Assembly: GCF_900100495.1 (NCBI RefSeq)
Contig: NZ_FNCT01000010.1
Location: forward strand, 62,001 to 126,000
Length of the DNA stretch: 64,000 nucleotides
From: Pseudomonas benzenivorans
GTDB lineage: Bacteria; Pseudomonadota; Gammaproteobacteria; Pseudomonadales; Pseudomonadaceae
Reading direction: 5' to 3'
Part shown: in pieces, positions 18,210 to 26,851 of the stretch
Layout: each line of letters opens with the position of its first letter
Position numbering within the stretch: position 1 is the first letter of the stretch
Notes under the pieces: model-generated
Database searches by the model: none
Told to the model about the DNA's origin: nothing
What the model saw: the letters and a program-made list of their open reading frames with translations, nothing else
Program-made: the position numbers and the translations under genes

Positions 18210-19241
18210 TCAGGCTGCCGAGGGCAGCAGAATTGCCCGACCGGGGTGTTGCCGCGCCACGTGAGCAAAGGCCTGCCCGGCTGCGGACAGCGGCACCGAA
18301 ATGCCGACCGGCAGTGCCAGTGCGTCTTCGTCCAACAGCCGCTGCAGTGCGTCAAGCGCTTCGTCCTCGGGCTTGAACACCACCCAGCCGTAATTCGCCC
18401 CCTTGGCGGTCGCCAGCGCCTTGCAGCGGCGCAGGTCGCAGCCGGTTTGCCAGGCCCCGCCCAGCCAGCCGTAGCTGTCGAAATTCGCCAGCAGCGGATG
18501 GACCGTGCTGGCAAAACCGAGCGCACCCTGTTCGAGCGCGCCGATCAGCGTCTCCTCGTCCTGCCAGGCGCCGAAATTCAGCGCCGCATCGTAGCGCTGC
18601 GGCAACCCGGACAAAGGCTGGCGCGTGCGGTCCCAGACGCTGGTCGCGCCGAGCGCTCGGCAAGTGTCCAGGCTCGCCGTGCTGCAGATCGCGGTCACCG
18701 CGGCACCCCAGCGGGTCAGGAGCTGGATGGCCAGCCGGCCAAGCCCGCCGGAGGCGCCGTGCACCAGCACTGCGAGGCCCTTGGCGTTGTGCTCGTCGAT
18801 GCCGGCCTTGCGCAGCGACTGCCACAAGGTAGTGAAGCTGTAGGGTAAAGCCGCCAGCGCTGCGGCGTCATGGCCGTCGTCGAAGGGACGCAGCCAGCGC
18901 GCCTCGACCGCCACATGGGTGGCGTGGGCACCGCCCTTTCCCGTCGGGACCAGACCGAAGGCGCGATCCCCCGGCCGCCAGGCGCTGACGCCCGGGCCGA
19001 CCGACTCGACGACCCCGGCGACATCGTTGCCCAGCACCAGCGGGAACTTCCCCGCGCCCTTGAGCTTGAGCAGACGCTGGCCATAGCCGCCGGCACGCTT
19101 GACGTCGATCGGGTTCACCGAGGCAGCTTCGACCCGCAGTACGACCTCGCCCTTGCCGGGACGTGGAACGGGCATGGCTCCGACCGAGAACACCGGTGGT
19201 GAGGCCGGGGACTGGCAGAGAAGCCGTTGGGCCATGGTCAT
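18210..19241 (-). CDS. zinc-independent MDR oxidoreductase (quinone oxidoreductase-like)
   Basis: 343 residues from ATG 19241, which overlaps the preceding stop as ATGA; ATG 19235 is also possible. The N-terminal GroES-like domain carries ASVNPIDVKRAGGYG and VLGNDVAGVVESVGPG, and the Rossmann domain has VLVHGASGGLGRLAIQLL. The catalytic and structural zinc cysteines of classical alcohol dehydrogenases are missing, so this is the quinone reductase/enoyl reductase branch of the MDR family, probably NADPH-dependent. Its place as the last structural gene before moaA in the left arm suggests reduction of an unsaturated or quinonoid intermediate, but no substrate is evident. Confidence 0.85.
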   Translation of the reverse strand: MTMAQRLLCQSPASPPVFSVGAMPVPRPGKGEVVLRVEAASVNPIDVKRAGGYGQRLLKLKGAGKFPLVLGNDVAGVVESVGPGVSAWRPGDRAFGLVPTGKGGAHATHVAVEARWLRPFDDGHDAAALAALPYSFTTLWQSLRKAGIDEHNAKGLAVLVHGASGGLGRLAIQLLTRWGAAVTAICSTASLDTCRALGATSVWDRTRQPLSGLPQRYDAALNFGAWQDEETLIGALEQGALGFASTVHPLLANFDSYGWLGGAWQTGCDLRRCKALATAKGANYGWVVFKPEDEALDALQRLLDEDALALPVGISVPLSAAGQAFAHVARQHPGRAILLPSAA

Positions 19242-20209
19242 GCCGCGACCACCCGGGTGCGCTGCTGGCCGAGATCCAGTGCGCCGTCGTCGGTGCGGAT
19301 GCTCAGGGCCATGACATCGTTGGGTTGCAGGTAGAGCGGGTTTTTCGTCGCCTTGGCGATGAAGGCCTTCCATTTACCGGCATCGGACATGAAATGCTTG
19401 AGGATGAACATGACCAGTTTGCCGGGTGCCTTGGCGGCGCAACCGGCTGGGGTCCCGGTCGCCAGCAGATCGCCGACCTGCATATCGTGCATGGCGGCCA
19501 GCTCGGTCAGGGTCTGGGCGGGCTTGAACAGCATCTCGCCGCAATAATCCTCTTGTCGCACGGTGCCGTTGACCGTCAGGGTCATTTTCAGCTCGCGCCA
19601 GCGTCGCCATTCTTGCGGTTCGAGCAGGAGCAGCACCGGGCCGGTCGGGCCGAACGTGCGGTAGCTCTTGCCCTTGTAGAACTGGCCCTGAGGCAGTTGC
19701 ACATCGCGCGCCGAGATGTCGTTGACGATGGTCACGCCAGCCAGGACTTCGTGCAGCTTGTCCTCGGTGACCACCTCGCCGGGCACCAGATCGCGCGCCA
19801 GCACCAGACCCAGCTCGATCTCGTAATCCAGCAGTTTCACGTGGGCGGGGCGCACCACGTCGTCGTACGGGCCGCTGATGCAGGAGGGTGCTTTGGTGAA
19901 GATGGTATTGAACGGGATGTTGTTCGGATCGATGCCCGACTCGCGCACATGGCTCGCGTAATTGACGCCCTGACAGATGAATTGCTGGTTCGCGGTGACC
20001 GGCGGCAGAACGCGGACGCTGCCCAGTTCGAGCGTGGCCTGGGCCGGGGTGAGCTGACGGGCGGCCTCGCGCCCGTTGCGGATCAGCTCGGCGGTGGTCG
20101 CGTAGCGGCCGTCCAGCGGCGCGATCTTGTCGCCGAAGACCACGCCCCAGCGGGGCTCGGCGTCGGCCGGGGCGTTGGCGGGGATGAAACGGATCAGGGT
20201 GATAGCCAT
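19238..20209 (-). CDS. fumarylacetoacetate hydrolase family protein (FAH1)
   Basis: 323 residues. Metal ligands of the FAH fold are visible: Glu130 and Glu132 in DYEIELG and Asp164 in NDISARD. His87 in GVNYASHVRE is the usual catalytic-pocket residue. Family members hydrolyse C-C bonds of acylpyruvates or isomerise and decarboxylate meta-cleavage products. It lies 24 bases after an extradiol dioxygenase gene and overlaps the MDR oxidoreductase gene. It is a paralogue of the second FAH gene at 28710-29831, and each FAH sits next to a VOC dioxygenase. The likely role is hydrolysis of a ring-cleavage product. Confidence 0.9.
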   Translation of the reverse strand: MAITLIRFIPANAPADAEPRWGVVFGDKIAPLDGRYATTAELIRNGREAARQLTPAQATLELGSVRVLPPVTANQQFICQGVNYASHVRESGIDPNNIPFNTIFTKAPSCISGPYDDVVRPAHVKLLDYEIELGLVLARDLVPGEVVTEDKLHEVLAGVTIVNDISARDVQLPQGQFYKGKSYRTFGPTGPVLLLLEPQEWRRWRELKMTLTVNGTVRQEDYCGEMLFKPAQTLTELAAMHDMQVGDLLATGTPAGCAAKAPGKLVMFILKHFMSDAGKWKAFIAKATKNPLYLQPNDVMALSIRTDDGALDLGQQRTRVVAA

Positions 20210-20233
20210 GGATCAAGTCCTAGTGTGTCGAGT

Positions 20234-21373
20234 TCAGAGCCAGGGACGCGCCGGGGTATCGAGCGTCTTGCCGATGATGCGTAGCTTGGCCAGGGTCAGG
20301 CGGCCCTGGCGGATCAGTTTCAATGCCCGCCAGACCAGGCCGAGCGACTTGGCCGGGAAGATCGCCTTGGGCGCATCGTCTCCCCAGGCCCAGATGCTGC
20401 CCGTCGAGAACGGCACGTAACGCGTCTCGTGCTCGGCGGTGAATACGTCGCCATCGGTGTAGTGCTCGAAGTCAAAGCCGTCGGCGTCCTTCCAGTAATC
20501 GAACAGCTGGCTGCCGAGCAGGTGCCGGCCGATGCCCCAGAAGTGCTTGTGGCCGCGGGCATGCATGACTTGCTGGCCCTGCCCCAGGGCGTCGAGGTCG
20601 AGCACTTCCCAGGCGCTGTGTTCATAACGCGGCTCGAGAGCACTGGCCATGACGAAGGTGTGGTGATCGGCCGGCTGATCGCCCAGGTCGAGGCGGAAGA
20701 AGGTAACCAGCGGCGAGCCGTCTTCCAGGTACTGCACGTCCGTCGGAATGAGGCCGAGGTGGCGCATGTACCACTCGGACATCACTTCGAAGTTGCAGGT
20801 CTGATAGACCACGTGCCCCAGACGACCGACCAGCGCCGGCTCGATCGGCGAACGGACCGTGCGGTTGACCCGCTGGATCTCGCCCAATACGTTCATTTCC
20901 CGATGGATCGGCGGCCGGGTCGGCAAGGCCGGCACCGGCTCCCAGTCGGTGATCAGCCACAGTTCGGTGCCGTCCGGATCAGTCAGAGCGACGCCGCGCC
21001 CGCCGCCGGGAATGCGCTCCGGCGACAGTGGCTTGGCATTGCTTTCGCGTTCCATCCGGGCGAAATCGGTATTGGCCGGCACCACGAAGACCGAGCCGAT
21101 GAAGCGCGAGGTCTCGGCCTTGGTCGCGACGAGGATCGCCGGCGCCGTCCCGGCGCCGCGCAGCACCAGTTGCTCCGTAGTGCGCGACACGGTCACCAGG
21201 CCGAAATCGTTCCAGAAGCGCTCCGCCTCGGCGAGGTCCACCTTTTCGAAACGCAGGAAGGCCAACTGCGTAGCCTTCTGCCAGGCCTGCGGTCGGACCA
21301 GCTTTTTGACGTGGGTGGGCGCCTGGCTTTCCGGATATTCCGGCGGCGCGCTCAGTTCCTGGGTGTGATTCAT
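20234..21373 (-). CDS. VOC-superfamily extradiol-type dioxygenase (VOC1)
   Basis: 379 residues from ATG 21373, which overlaps the Fe-S subunit stop as ATGA; the longer open frame upstream is shadow. There are two tandem glyoxalase/bleomycin-resistance modules, as in type I extradiol dioxygenases such as BphC. The C-terminal module has His187 (RLGHVV), the His237-His238 pair (ADHHTF) and Glu303 (DFEHYTDGD) in the positions of the iron ligands. His284 and Tyr293 match the second-sphere His241 and Tyr250 of BphC with the same 9 and 19 residue spacings to Tyr and Glu. It should open a catechol-type ring next to the hydroxyls. About 70 further residues follow the C-terminal module. Confidence 0.85.
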   Translation of the reverse strand: MNHTQELSAPPEYPESQAPTHVKKLVRPQAWQKATQLAFLRFEKVDLAEAERFWNDFGLVTVSRTTEQLVLRGAGTAPAILVATKAETSRFIGSVFVVPANTDFARMERESNAKPLSPERIPGGGRGVALTDPDGTELWLITDWEPVPALPTRPPIHREMNVLGEIQRVNRTVRSPIEPALVGRLGHVVYQTCNFEVMSEWYMRHLGLIPTDVQYLEDGSPLVTFFRLDLGDQPADHHTFVMASALEPRYEHSAWEVLDLDALGQGQQVMHARGHKHFWGIGRHLLGSQLFDYWKDADGFDFEHYTDGDVFTAEHETRYVPFSTGSIWAWGDDAPKAIFPAKSLGLVWRALKLIRQGRLTLAKLRIIGKTLDTPARPWL

Positions 21374-22242
21374 GCTGTCTGCTCCACTGTGCATTGCTGA
21401 TGGCTGGGCACCAGCCGGATCTCGCCGAGATAGAGGCTTTCGTCGAGCTCGCAGTCGCGCTGCGCCTGGCCTAGGCCGTGGCGGATTTCGATTCGATAGT
21501 CGCCGCTTTTCTTGCCCAGCCCGCCGAAGCGGAAGTCGCCAAAGGCGTCGCTGTGGGTGACCGCGATCTGTTTGCCGCCCTGCAGGAGCGCGATTTCGGC
21601 GCCGGCGACGCAATCGACCACGCCGTCAACACTGGCGCTGAGGCTGCCGCCGATAAAGCAGCTGTCCCAGCGATCCAGTCCGCGGTAATAGACCCGCGGT
21701 TTCGCGTTCAATTTGGGCAGCAGCACCTGCAACCCCTCCTTGCGCGCCTTCTCCTGCATCGCCGCGTCGTCGAGCTGCACCGCCTCGAACACGTCGGTCG
21801 GACACACCTGCTGGCAGCGCGGGCCTTTCCAGCCGCCGTCGAGCAGGTGGGCGTCGAATATCCAGGTCTGCGGCAGCTGTTGTTCCTCGTTCCAGACGAT
21901 GGCCTTGTAGGGACAGGAACGGACGATGTCCTTGCGCCCCTTGGCCTTGATCGGGTCGATGACGACGATGCCGTCTTTGCGCTTCTTGATCGCGTCGCCG
22001 CCGACCTTCATGCACGGCGCATCGTCGCAGTGGTTGCACATCACCGGCAGGTAGGTCGTCTCGACCATTGGCGCCGCTCCCTGCACCCGCCGCAGAATGC
22101 GGATCGGCGCCTCGCTGGCGAGGGAAGCCGGCGCCGCGTAGCCCGGATAGTCGTTGCCGACGTGCTCGTCGCGCTCGGCGAGCACGCAGTTGTAGCAATT
22201 CTCGCAACGCCCCACGCTGATGATCAGGTTCCACTTACTCAT
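21370..22242 (-). CDS. Fe-S subunit of a transhydroxylase-type molybdopterin enzyme
   Basis: 290 residues. The first ~200 form a DmsB/NrfC-like ferredoxin domain with cysteines in CENCYNC (13-19), CNHCDDAPC, SCPYKAI and CQQVCPTD, enough for at least two [4Fe-4S] clusters. Residues about 210-275 form a transthyretin-like beta domain (a G-A-E-I-A-L-L-Q-G-G-K / S-D-A-F-G-D-F-R-F-G-G-L pattern). The same combination is known for the small subunit of Pelobacter pyrogallol-phloroglucinol transhydroxylase. It overlaps the large-subunit gene by 8 bases, so the two are made together. There is no Tat or Sec signal, which fits a cytoplasmic enzyme. Confidence 0.9.
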   Translation of the reverse strand: MSKWNLIISVGRCENCYNCVLAERDEHVGNDYPGYAAPASLASEAPIRILRRVQGAAPMVETTYLPVMCNHCDDAPCMKVGGDAIKKRKDGIVVIDPIKAKGRKDIVRSCPYKAIVWNEEQQLPQTWIFDAHLLDGGWKGPRCQQVCPTDVFEAVQLDDAAMQEKARKEGLQVLLPKLNAKPRVYYRGLDRWDSCFIGGSLSASVDGVVDCVAGAEIALLQGGKQIAVTHSDAFGDFRFGGLGKKSGDYRIEIRHGLGQAQRDCELDESLYLGEIRLVPSHQQCTVEQTA

Positions 22243-25234
22243 GGGCGACTCCTACCTCGGCGCGCAGGCGCTTGAACGCGTCGGCGCCTTGCCATTTTTC
22301 GATCTGGACCAGGCATGAGTTCGGACTCATGCTGCTGGTCCCCTGGGTTTGCGGCCGATCCGGGGTGAGGATGTTCAGGCAGCCACCGATTTCCACCGTC
22401 TCGCCGGCCACTTCCAGCATCTGGAACTCGGCGCTGGCTTCGTAGGACTTGACCACGCCCGGCACCACCAGGGCCGACACGTCGGCGGCGCAGATCACCG
22501 CCCCGCGGTCGTTGTAGATCTTCACCAGGTCGCGGTGCGAAATACCGCGGGCAGCGGCATCGGCCGGGCAGATGCGCAGCAGCCAGAAATCGTGGCCGGC
22601 GATGCGCGCACGATGGTCCTGCACCCGACTGGTCACGCCGTTCTTGCCATCGCTCGAGGTGTGGAAGCTGTAGCGCGAGTGGGTGGCGATCATCTGCAGC
22701 GGATACTTGCCGACCAGCTCGGTCGTGCCCAGGCCTTCCCAGGACGGGATGTAACGGTTGAGCGCCGGCCGGTCGGGATTGTCCTTGGTGTGGCGTTTGA
22801 GCGTTTCGGGAACGAACTCCAGCTTGCCGCTGGGCGTCTGCAAGCCCTTGCCGAATTCCTCCGCCCACTGCGACGGTAGCGGAAACGGCTCCGGCAGGTC
22901 CTTGGCACGGCCTTCGGCGAACCAGCGCATGTCCACCGGCGGGCGCAGTTCGGGCCGTTCCGGCGGCACGATGTAATAGCCCTTGCGGCAGAACTCGGCC
23001 CAGGAGATGTGGTCCGGCAGGTCAGAGGAGTCGAACACCCGCTTGACCCAGTCCAGCTCGCTGCAACCTTCGGTGAATACCCCGCCCAGGCCCAGGCGCT
23101 CGAGGATGGCGGTGAAGATGTCGTAGTCCGAACGCGACTCGCCGAGCGGCTCGATGCACTTGTGCTGCAGCGCCACCACGCGGTGATTGACCAGGGTATA
23201 GCCATGGTGGGCATAACCACCGGAATTGCACCATTCGCCGATGTCCCAGCGCTCGAGCTGGGTGCAGGCCGGCAGGATGATGTCGGCGAACTGGGCTTCG
23301 CCCTCCATCCAGATCGACTGGTTGACCACGAATTCGATGCTGTCGTGGCGGTAGGCCTCGACCCAGCGGCCGGATTTCGTCACGGTGCTGAACGACGAGC
23401 CGCCGTAGCGGTAGATCATGTGAATTGGCGAATAGCCAGCCATCGGGTAGCTGAAGGGCGCGAACTGCGCCTCCTGCGACATGCCGTCCCACAGATAACC
23501 GGTGGCATGGCCGTTGATGATGGCGTCGGGCAACTGCTGGCGCGGCACCAGTTGCTTGACCGGATTCATGGTCAGGATGTGCGGCATGCGCTGGTAATTG
23601 TTCACCGCGTTGCCGGTCCACATCAGGTCGCCGGAGATGCCGCCGTCGGCATAGCCGGGGAAGTAGAAGTGATGGTCCACCGGCGTGCCGATCTGCAGGC
23701 AGCCGAAGTTGACCCCGGGTTTGCCCCAGCCCTGCATGCTCATCATCATGATCAGGCAGCGCGCCCACTGCTGTCCGGTCGCGCCGCGGCCGGCGCCACC
23801 GAAGCCGGCGCCGGTCATGCCGGTGGCCAGGTAGACCTTGCGGTTGCCCCACTTGCGGGCCAGGGCGCGCACGTCCTTGGCCGGTACGCCGGTCTCCCCT
23901 TCCTGCCACTCGGGCGTCTTGGCGATGCCGTCGGTCTCGCCCAGCAGGTAGGCTTTCCACTCGTCGAAGCCGGTGGTGCGGCTGGCGACGTACTCCTTGT
24001 CGTACAGGCCTTCGACCGCCCACACATACATGATGGCGGTGGCCAGGGCGGCATCGGTCTGCGGGCGGATGGGAATCCAGCGCCCGCCGAGCAGTTGCGC
24101 GGTGGGGTTGTTGTGCGGGTCGATGTGCACGAATTCGATGCCCAGCTCCTTGGCCCACAGACGCCGGGTGGTGCCCTCGAAGCCGGCATAGGCGCCGTTG
24201 GTGCTCTCCGGGTCGCAGGACCAGAAGACCATCATCTCGGCTTCCTTCAGGCAGTCCTCGACGGCGCCGTAGCCGGCCGGCACGCCGACCCGCATGGAGT
24301 TGCCGAAATGGTGCATGGCGCCCCAGTACCAGCCCTCCCAGCTGTCCGGGTTGGCGGCGACGCGGGTGAAGCCGATCAGGTTGGCGAAGCGCATCAGCGA
24401 ACTGAGGTAATAGCCGACATTGCCCCATTGGTGGTGGGACGACATCGGAAAGGTGATCGAGCCGGGCCCGTGGACACGCTTCTGCCGGTTGATTTCCTTG
24501 GCGACGATGGTCAGCGCCTCGTCCCAGCTGATCGGCACGTAGCCCGACTTGCCGCGGTTCTGCGGGTTGCGCTCGCCGTCGGGGTCGAAGTCGACCCGCT
24601 TCATCGGCTGCAGAATGCGCTTGTCCGAATAGACCAGGGATTTCAGCGACAGGGCGTGCGGCGCCACCAGCGCACGGCGCTTGGGCCGGAAGGTCTTGCC
24701 GCGGGCCTGCAGTTCCCAGCTCGGCGCATCCTTGTCGTCCAATTCCAGCGGCGTGACGCGCTGGATCCGCCCGTCCTTGACATAGATGAACAGCGGCCCG
24801 CCGTTGGTGCAGGTGGTGTAGCGGCGGGTGCCGTCGCGCATCGACCGGCCCATCTCCAGGCCGACCGTCTGGCTGAGGTTGAGCGTCTGGGTGAACCAGA
24901 CCACCAGAGGGTCTGGGCCCTTGGCGACGACCTTGAAATTCTTCGCGGCGTGGACGATCTCGCCCATGTCCGGCTTGGGCGAGAGGAACTTCAACGCTGT
25001 CGGCAGATCCTTGAACAGGATGCTGACCTCGGCCTGCGCCGCTGTGCCTGCGCGCGACGTTACCTTGCCGCCTCTGATCTGCAGGAAGCGGCCGATGCTG
25101 CCGTCCTGCAGGCCCATATAGGCGGTGCAGTTCTTCTGCTTGAGCCGGGCACGGAATTGCGGATGTTTGCTGGCAGTGAAGGCGAGTACCTTCGGCAAGG
25201 CGAACAGTATTGTTTTCAGTATTATTTTTTTCAT
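22235..25234 (-). CDS. molybdopterin-dependent hydroxylase/transhydroxylase large subunit with SCP2-like N-terminal domain
   Basis: 999 residues. Residues about 130-999 are a DMSO-reductase-family catalytic subunit. It lacks the usual N-terminal Fe-S cysteines (only one Cys, in RRYTTCTNG). His267 (SSHHQW), Asp297 and Ser298 (NPDSWEGW) match His144, Asp174 and the Mo ligand Ser175 of pyrogallol-phloroglucinol transhydroxylase with identical spacing. Tyr524 or Tyr528 (FYFPGY) falls where Tyr404 is expected. Resorcinol and 3,5-dihydroxybenzoate hydroxylases belong to the same subfamily. Residues 1-125 are extra and resemble an SCP2 sterol-carrier domain. No Tat signal is visible. It probably adds or moves a ring hydroxyl before extradiol cleavage. 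Confidence 0.9.
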   Translation of the reverse strand: MKKIILKTILFALPKVLAFTASKHPQFRARLKQKNCTAYMGLQDGSIGRFLQIRGGKVTSRAGTAAQAEVSILFKDLPTALKFLSPKPDMGEIVHAAKNFKVVAKGPDPLVVWFTQTLNLSQTVGLEMGRSMRDGTRRYTTCTNGGPLFIYVKDGRIQRVTPLELDDKDAPSWELQARGKTFRPKRRALVAPHALSLKSLVYSDKRILQPMKRVDFDPDGERNPQNRGKSGYVPISWDEALTIVAKEINRQKRVHGPGSITFPMSSHHQWGNVGYYLSSLMRFANLIGFTRVAANPDSWEGWYWGAMHHFGNSMRVGVPAGYGAVEDCLKEAEMMVFWSCDPESTNGAYAGFEGTTRRLWAKELGIEFVHIDPHNNPTAQLLGGRWIPIRPQTDAALATAIMYVWAVEGLYDKEYVASRTTGFDEWKAYLLGETDGIAKTPEWQEGETGVPAKDVRALARKWGNRKVYLATGMTGAGFGGAGRGATGQQWARCLIMMMSMQGWGKPGVNFGCLQIGTPVDHHFYFPGYADGGISGDLMWTGNAVNNYQRMPHILTMNPVKQLVPRQQLPDAIINGHATGYLWDGMSQEAQFAPFSYPMAGYSPIHMIYRYGGSSFSTVTKSGRWVEAYRHDSIEFVVNQSIWMEGEAQFADIILPACTQLERWDIGEWCNSGGYAHHGYTLVNHRVVALQHKCIEPLGESRSDYDIFTAILERLGLGGVFTEGCSELDWVKRVFDSSDLPDHISWAEFCRKGYYIVPPERPELRPPVDMRWFAEGRAKDLPEPFPLPSQWAEEFGKGLQTPSGKLEFVPETLKRHTKDNPDRPALNRYIPSWEGLGTTELVGKYPLQMIATHSRYSFHTSSDGKNGVTSRVQDHRARIAGHDFWLLRICPADAAARGISHRDLVKIYNDRGAVICAADVSALVVPGVVKSYEASAEFQMLEVAGETVEIGGCLNILTPDRPQTQGTSSMSPNSCLVQIEKWQGADAFKRLRAEVGVAHE

Positions 25235-25379
25235 ATCTGGTCGATTCGGTTGCTAAGTGCGAGGAAGCAGTTGCTCCAAGGAGGCGGTTCGCCCGCTTCG
25301 GAGCGGTGGTGGCCGGGACGCCCGCCTGGGTTGGCGGGCGGGCCCCTTGCAGCGGCCGACTAGCGTTGTTCCGGCGGAC

Positions 25380-26294
25380 TCACAGGCCGGGGAAGTCCGG
25401 CCCCCACTGCAGCAGGGTGTCGCGGCCGAACGGGTAGCTCAGCGGCGGCGTGTCCTCGTTGACCATGTCGCCGTCGGCGAAATGCTCCACGTGGAAGCCG
25501 GCCGGATCGGTCCAGTAGTCGAAGATCTGGCTGCCGTGAAAGTGGCGGCCGATGCCCCAACGGTGCTGGTATTGCTTGTCCTTCATGACCATGTGGCCCA
25601 TGCCGACATCGTCGAAATCGCGGCATTCGAAGGAGGCATGATCCAGACCCGGTGCCGCCGCTCCGACGATCGCCAGGGTGTGGTGGTCGGTCCATTCCGC
25701 TCCCTTGTCCAGGTGCATGAAGGCGGCCAGCACATTGGCCTCGTTGCCGTCGTGGATCAGCTCGGACGGTTTCATGCCGAGGTTCTCGCCATACCACTCG
25801 ATCATCTGCTGAGGCGCCGGGGAGAAGACCGCCAGGTGGCCGAGGCGCTGGATGTGCGAAGGGGCATATTCGGGACGCTGGTAGCGACCGAGCCGGTTCT
25901 TCGCGTGGGCATCGTTCCAGGCGATCGGCGCGCCGCCGCAAGGCACGGTCTGCAGGCGCTGGGCGCCGAAAACGAACTCCAGCCGACGGCCGTCCGGATC
26001 GACCGTATGGAAGTACTGGCCGCCGCCGGGATGCGGACAGTCCTCTATGTCAGCGTTGAAACGGGCGGCGAGTTGCGCCAGGGCTTGCTCGCTGGCGACG
26101 CGAAAGCCCATGCCGACGAAGGCAGCCTCGCCTTGGCTGGTCACATAGGAAAAAGGCGCATCGCCATAGGCGCGCAGATACAGGGAACTCCCCTGCTGTC
26201 CGACATCCAGCAGGCCGAAATCGACCATGAACTGGCGGACTGCAGAAAGGTCGGGGTGGCAGAAGATTACGTATTCAATATCGTCGATGAGCAT
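25380..26294 (-). CDS. VOC-superfamily extradiol-type dioxygenase (VOC2)
   Basis: 304 residues from ATG 26294, six bases after a strong AGGAGG. It has two glyoxalase modules, the size of classical BphC-like enzymes. Candidate iron ligands are His153 (RLGHLA), His204 or 205 (TDHHTL) and Glu270 (HVEHF). His251 and Tyr260 occupy the second-sphere positions with conserved spacing. It is the first clearly supported gene of the leftward arm, 145 bases ahead of the molybdoenzyme gene. It is more compact than VOC1 and VOC3, lacking their C-terminal extensions, so it may act on a different catecholic intermediate. Confidence 0.88.
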   Translation of the reverse strand: MLIDDIEYVIFCHPDLSAVRQFMVDFGLLDVGQQGSSLYLRAYGDAPFSYVTSQGEAAFVGMGFRVASEQALAQLAARFNADIEDCPHPGGGQYFHTVDPDGRRLEFVFGAQRLQTVPCGGAPIAWNDAHAKNRLGRYQRPEYAPSHIQRLGHLAVFSPAPQQMIEWYGENLGMKPSELIHDGNEANVLAAFMHLDKGAEWTDHHTLAIVGAAAPGLDHASFECRDFDDVGMGHMVMKDKQYQHRWGIGRHFHGSQIFDYWTDPAGFHVEHFADGDMVNEDTPPLSYPFGRDTLLQWGPDFPGL

Positions 26295-26578
26295 TTCTTC
26301 CTCCTAACGGAAGGGGCGCCAAGTCTTATTGTTTGAAAGCAGCAACCTGGCGGGTTGGAACAGATGGAACCGGGTTCTTCAACGGCCTGCTCGGCCTGGC
26401 CAATCCATTGCCGATAGCTCTTGGCCTGGCGACGAGACTTCAACTGATTGCCGATCAATGCCATGAGCGGCGACGTCCTGGGCTTTGTCCGTTTCCCCTC
26501 GCTCAGCAAACCGAGCTGTTTCATGACCAGCGACGCCACTGCAAGCGACGCCAGCGCCTTGCTCTTCACAGTCGGCAA
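26267..26578 (-). CDS. uncertain open frame in the leader of the leftward operon
   Basis: A frame open from about 26700 to 26267 on the minus strand. A TTG at 26578, with AAGGGG upstream, gives 103 residues. The first half (A-L-A-S-L-A-V-A-S-L-V-M-K-Q-L-G-L-L) reads like protein, but the end is low quality and overlaps the VOC2 start by 28 bases in another frame. I recognise no family. It could be a small gene, a decayed gene or a repeated extragenic element. It lies inside the transcript predicted from the promoter at 26709-26736. Confidence 0.25.
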   Translation of the reverse strand: MPTVKSKALASLAVASLVMKQLGLLSEGKRTKPRTSPLMALIGNQLKSRRQAKSYRQWIGQAEQAVEEPGSICSNPPGCCFQTIRLGAPSVRRKKCSSTILNT

Positions 26579-26708
26579 GCTCGCTACCCCTTCAGGCGTC
26601 TCGAATTCATCGAGATTCGACCCACCTGCCGCCGGGGGTCTGAATGGTTTACATCGACCCGTCCGGCTTGGCGGCCCTATCGAGGGAGCGGGTCTGGATT
26701 GCTAACGA

Positions 26709-26736
26709 ATTGAACACGCGTGTCCAATAAAGTCAA
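26709..26736 (-). promoter_or_regulatory. leftward promoter of the catabolic cluster
   Basis: On the minus strand, TTGACT (26731-26736) and TTCAAT (26709-26714) are spaced by 16 bases. The 18-bp operator 26710-26727 covers the spacer and the -10 element. It points towards VOC2 and the molybdoenzyme genes. The layout mirrors the rightward promoter. Confidence 0.6.
26710..26727. promoter_or_regulatory. TetR operator 1 (palindrome)
   Basis: TTGAACACG followed by CGTGTCCAA is an 18-bp palindrome with one mismatch. Its core GAACACGCGTGT is repeated in the second operator 152 bases away. It overlaps the leftward promoter, as expected for repression by the adjacent TetR protein. Confidence 0.75.
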
Positions 26737-26851
26737 TATGAACAATCTCGAATACCCTCATACAACTTGCTAACACGCCCTGAAACCCCTGCAAATAAAG
26801 GCATATAACGTTTTCTACTTTGCGACACGGGTTCTCGATGGAAAAATATTG

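Noticed and set aside
22235..25234. Periplasmic DMSO, polysulfide or arsenate reductase
   Set aside because: There is no Tat signal, no N-terminal Fe-S cysteine motif and no membrane-anchor gene; the active-site residues match transhydroxylase instead.
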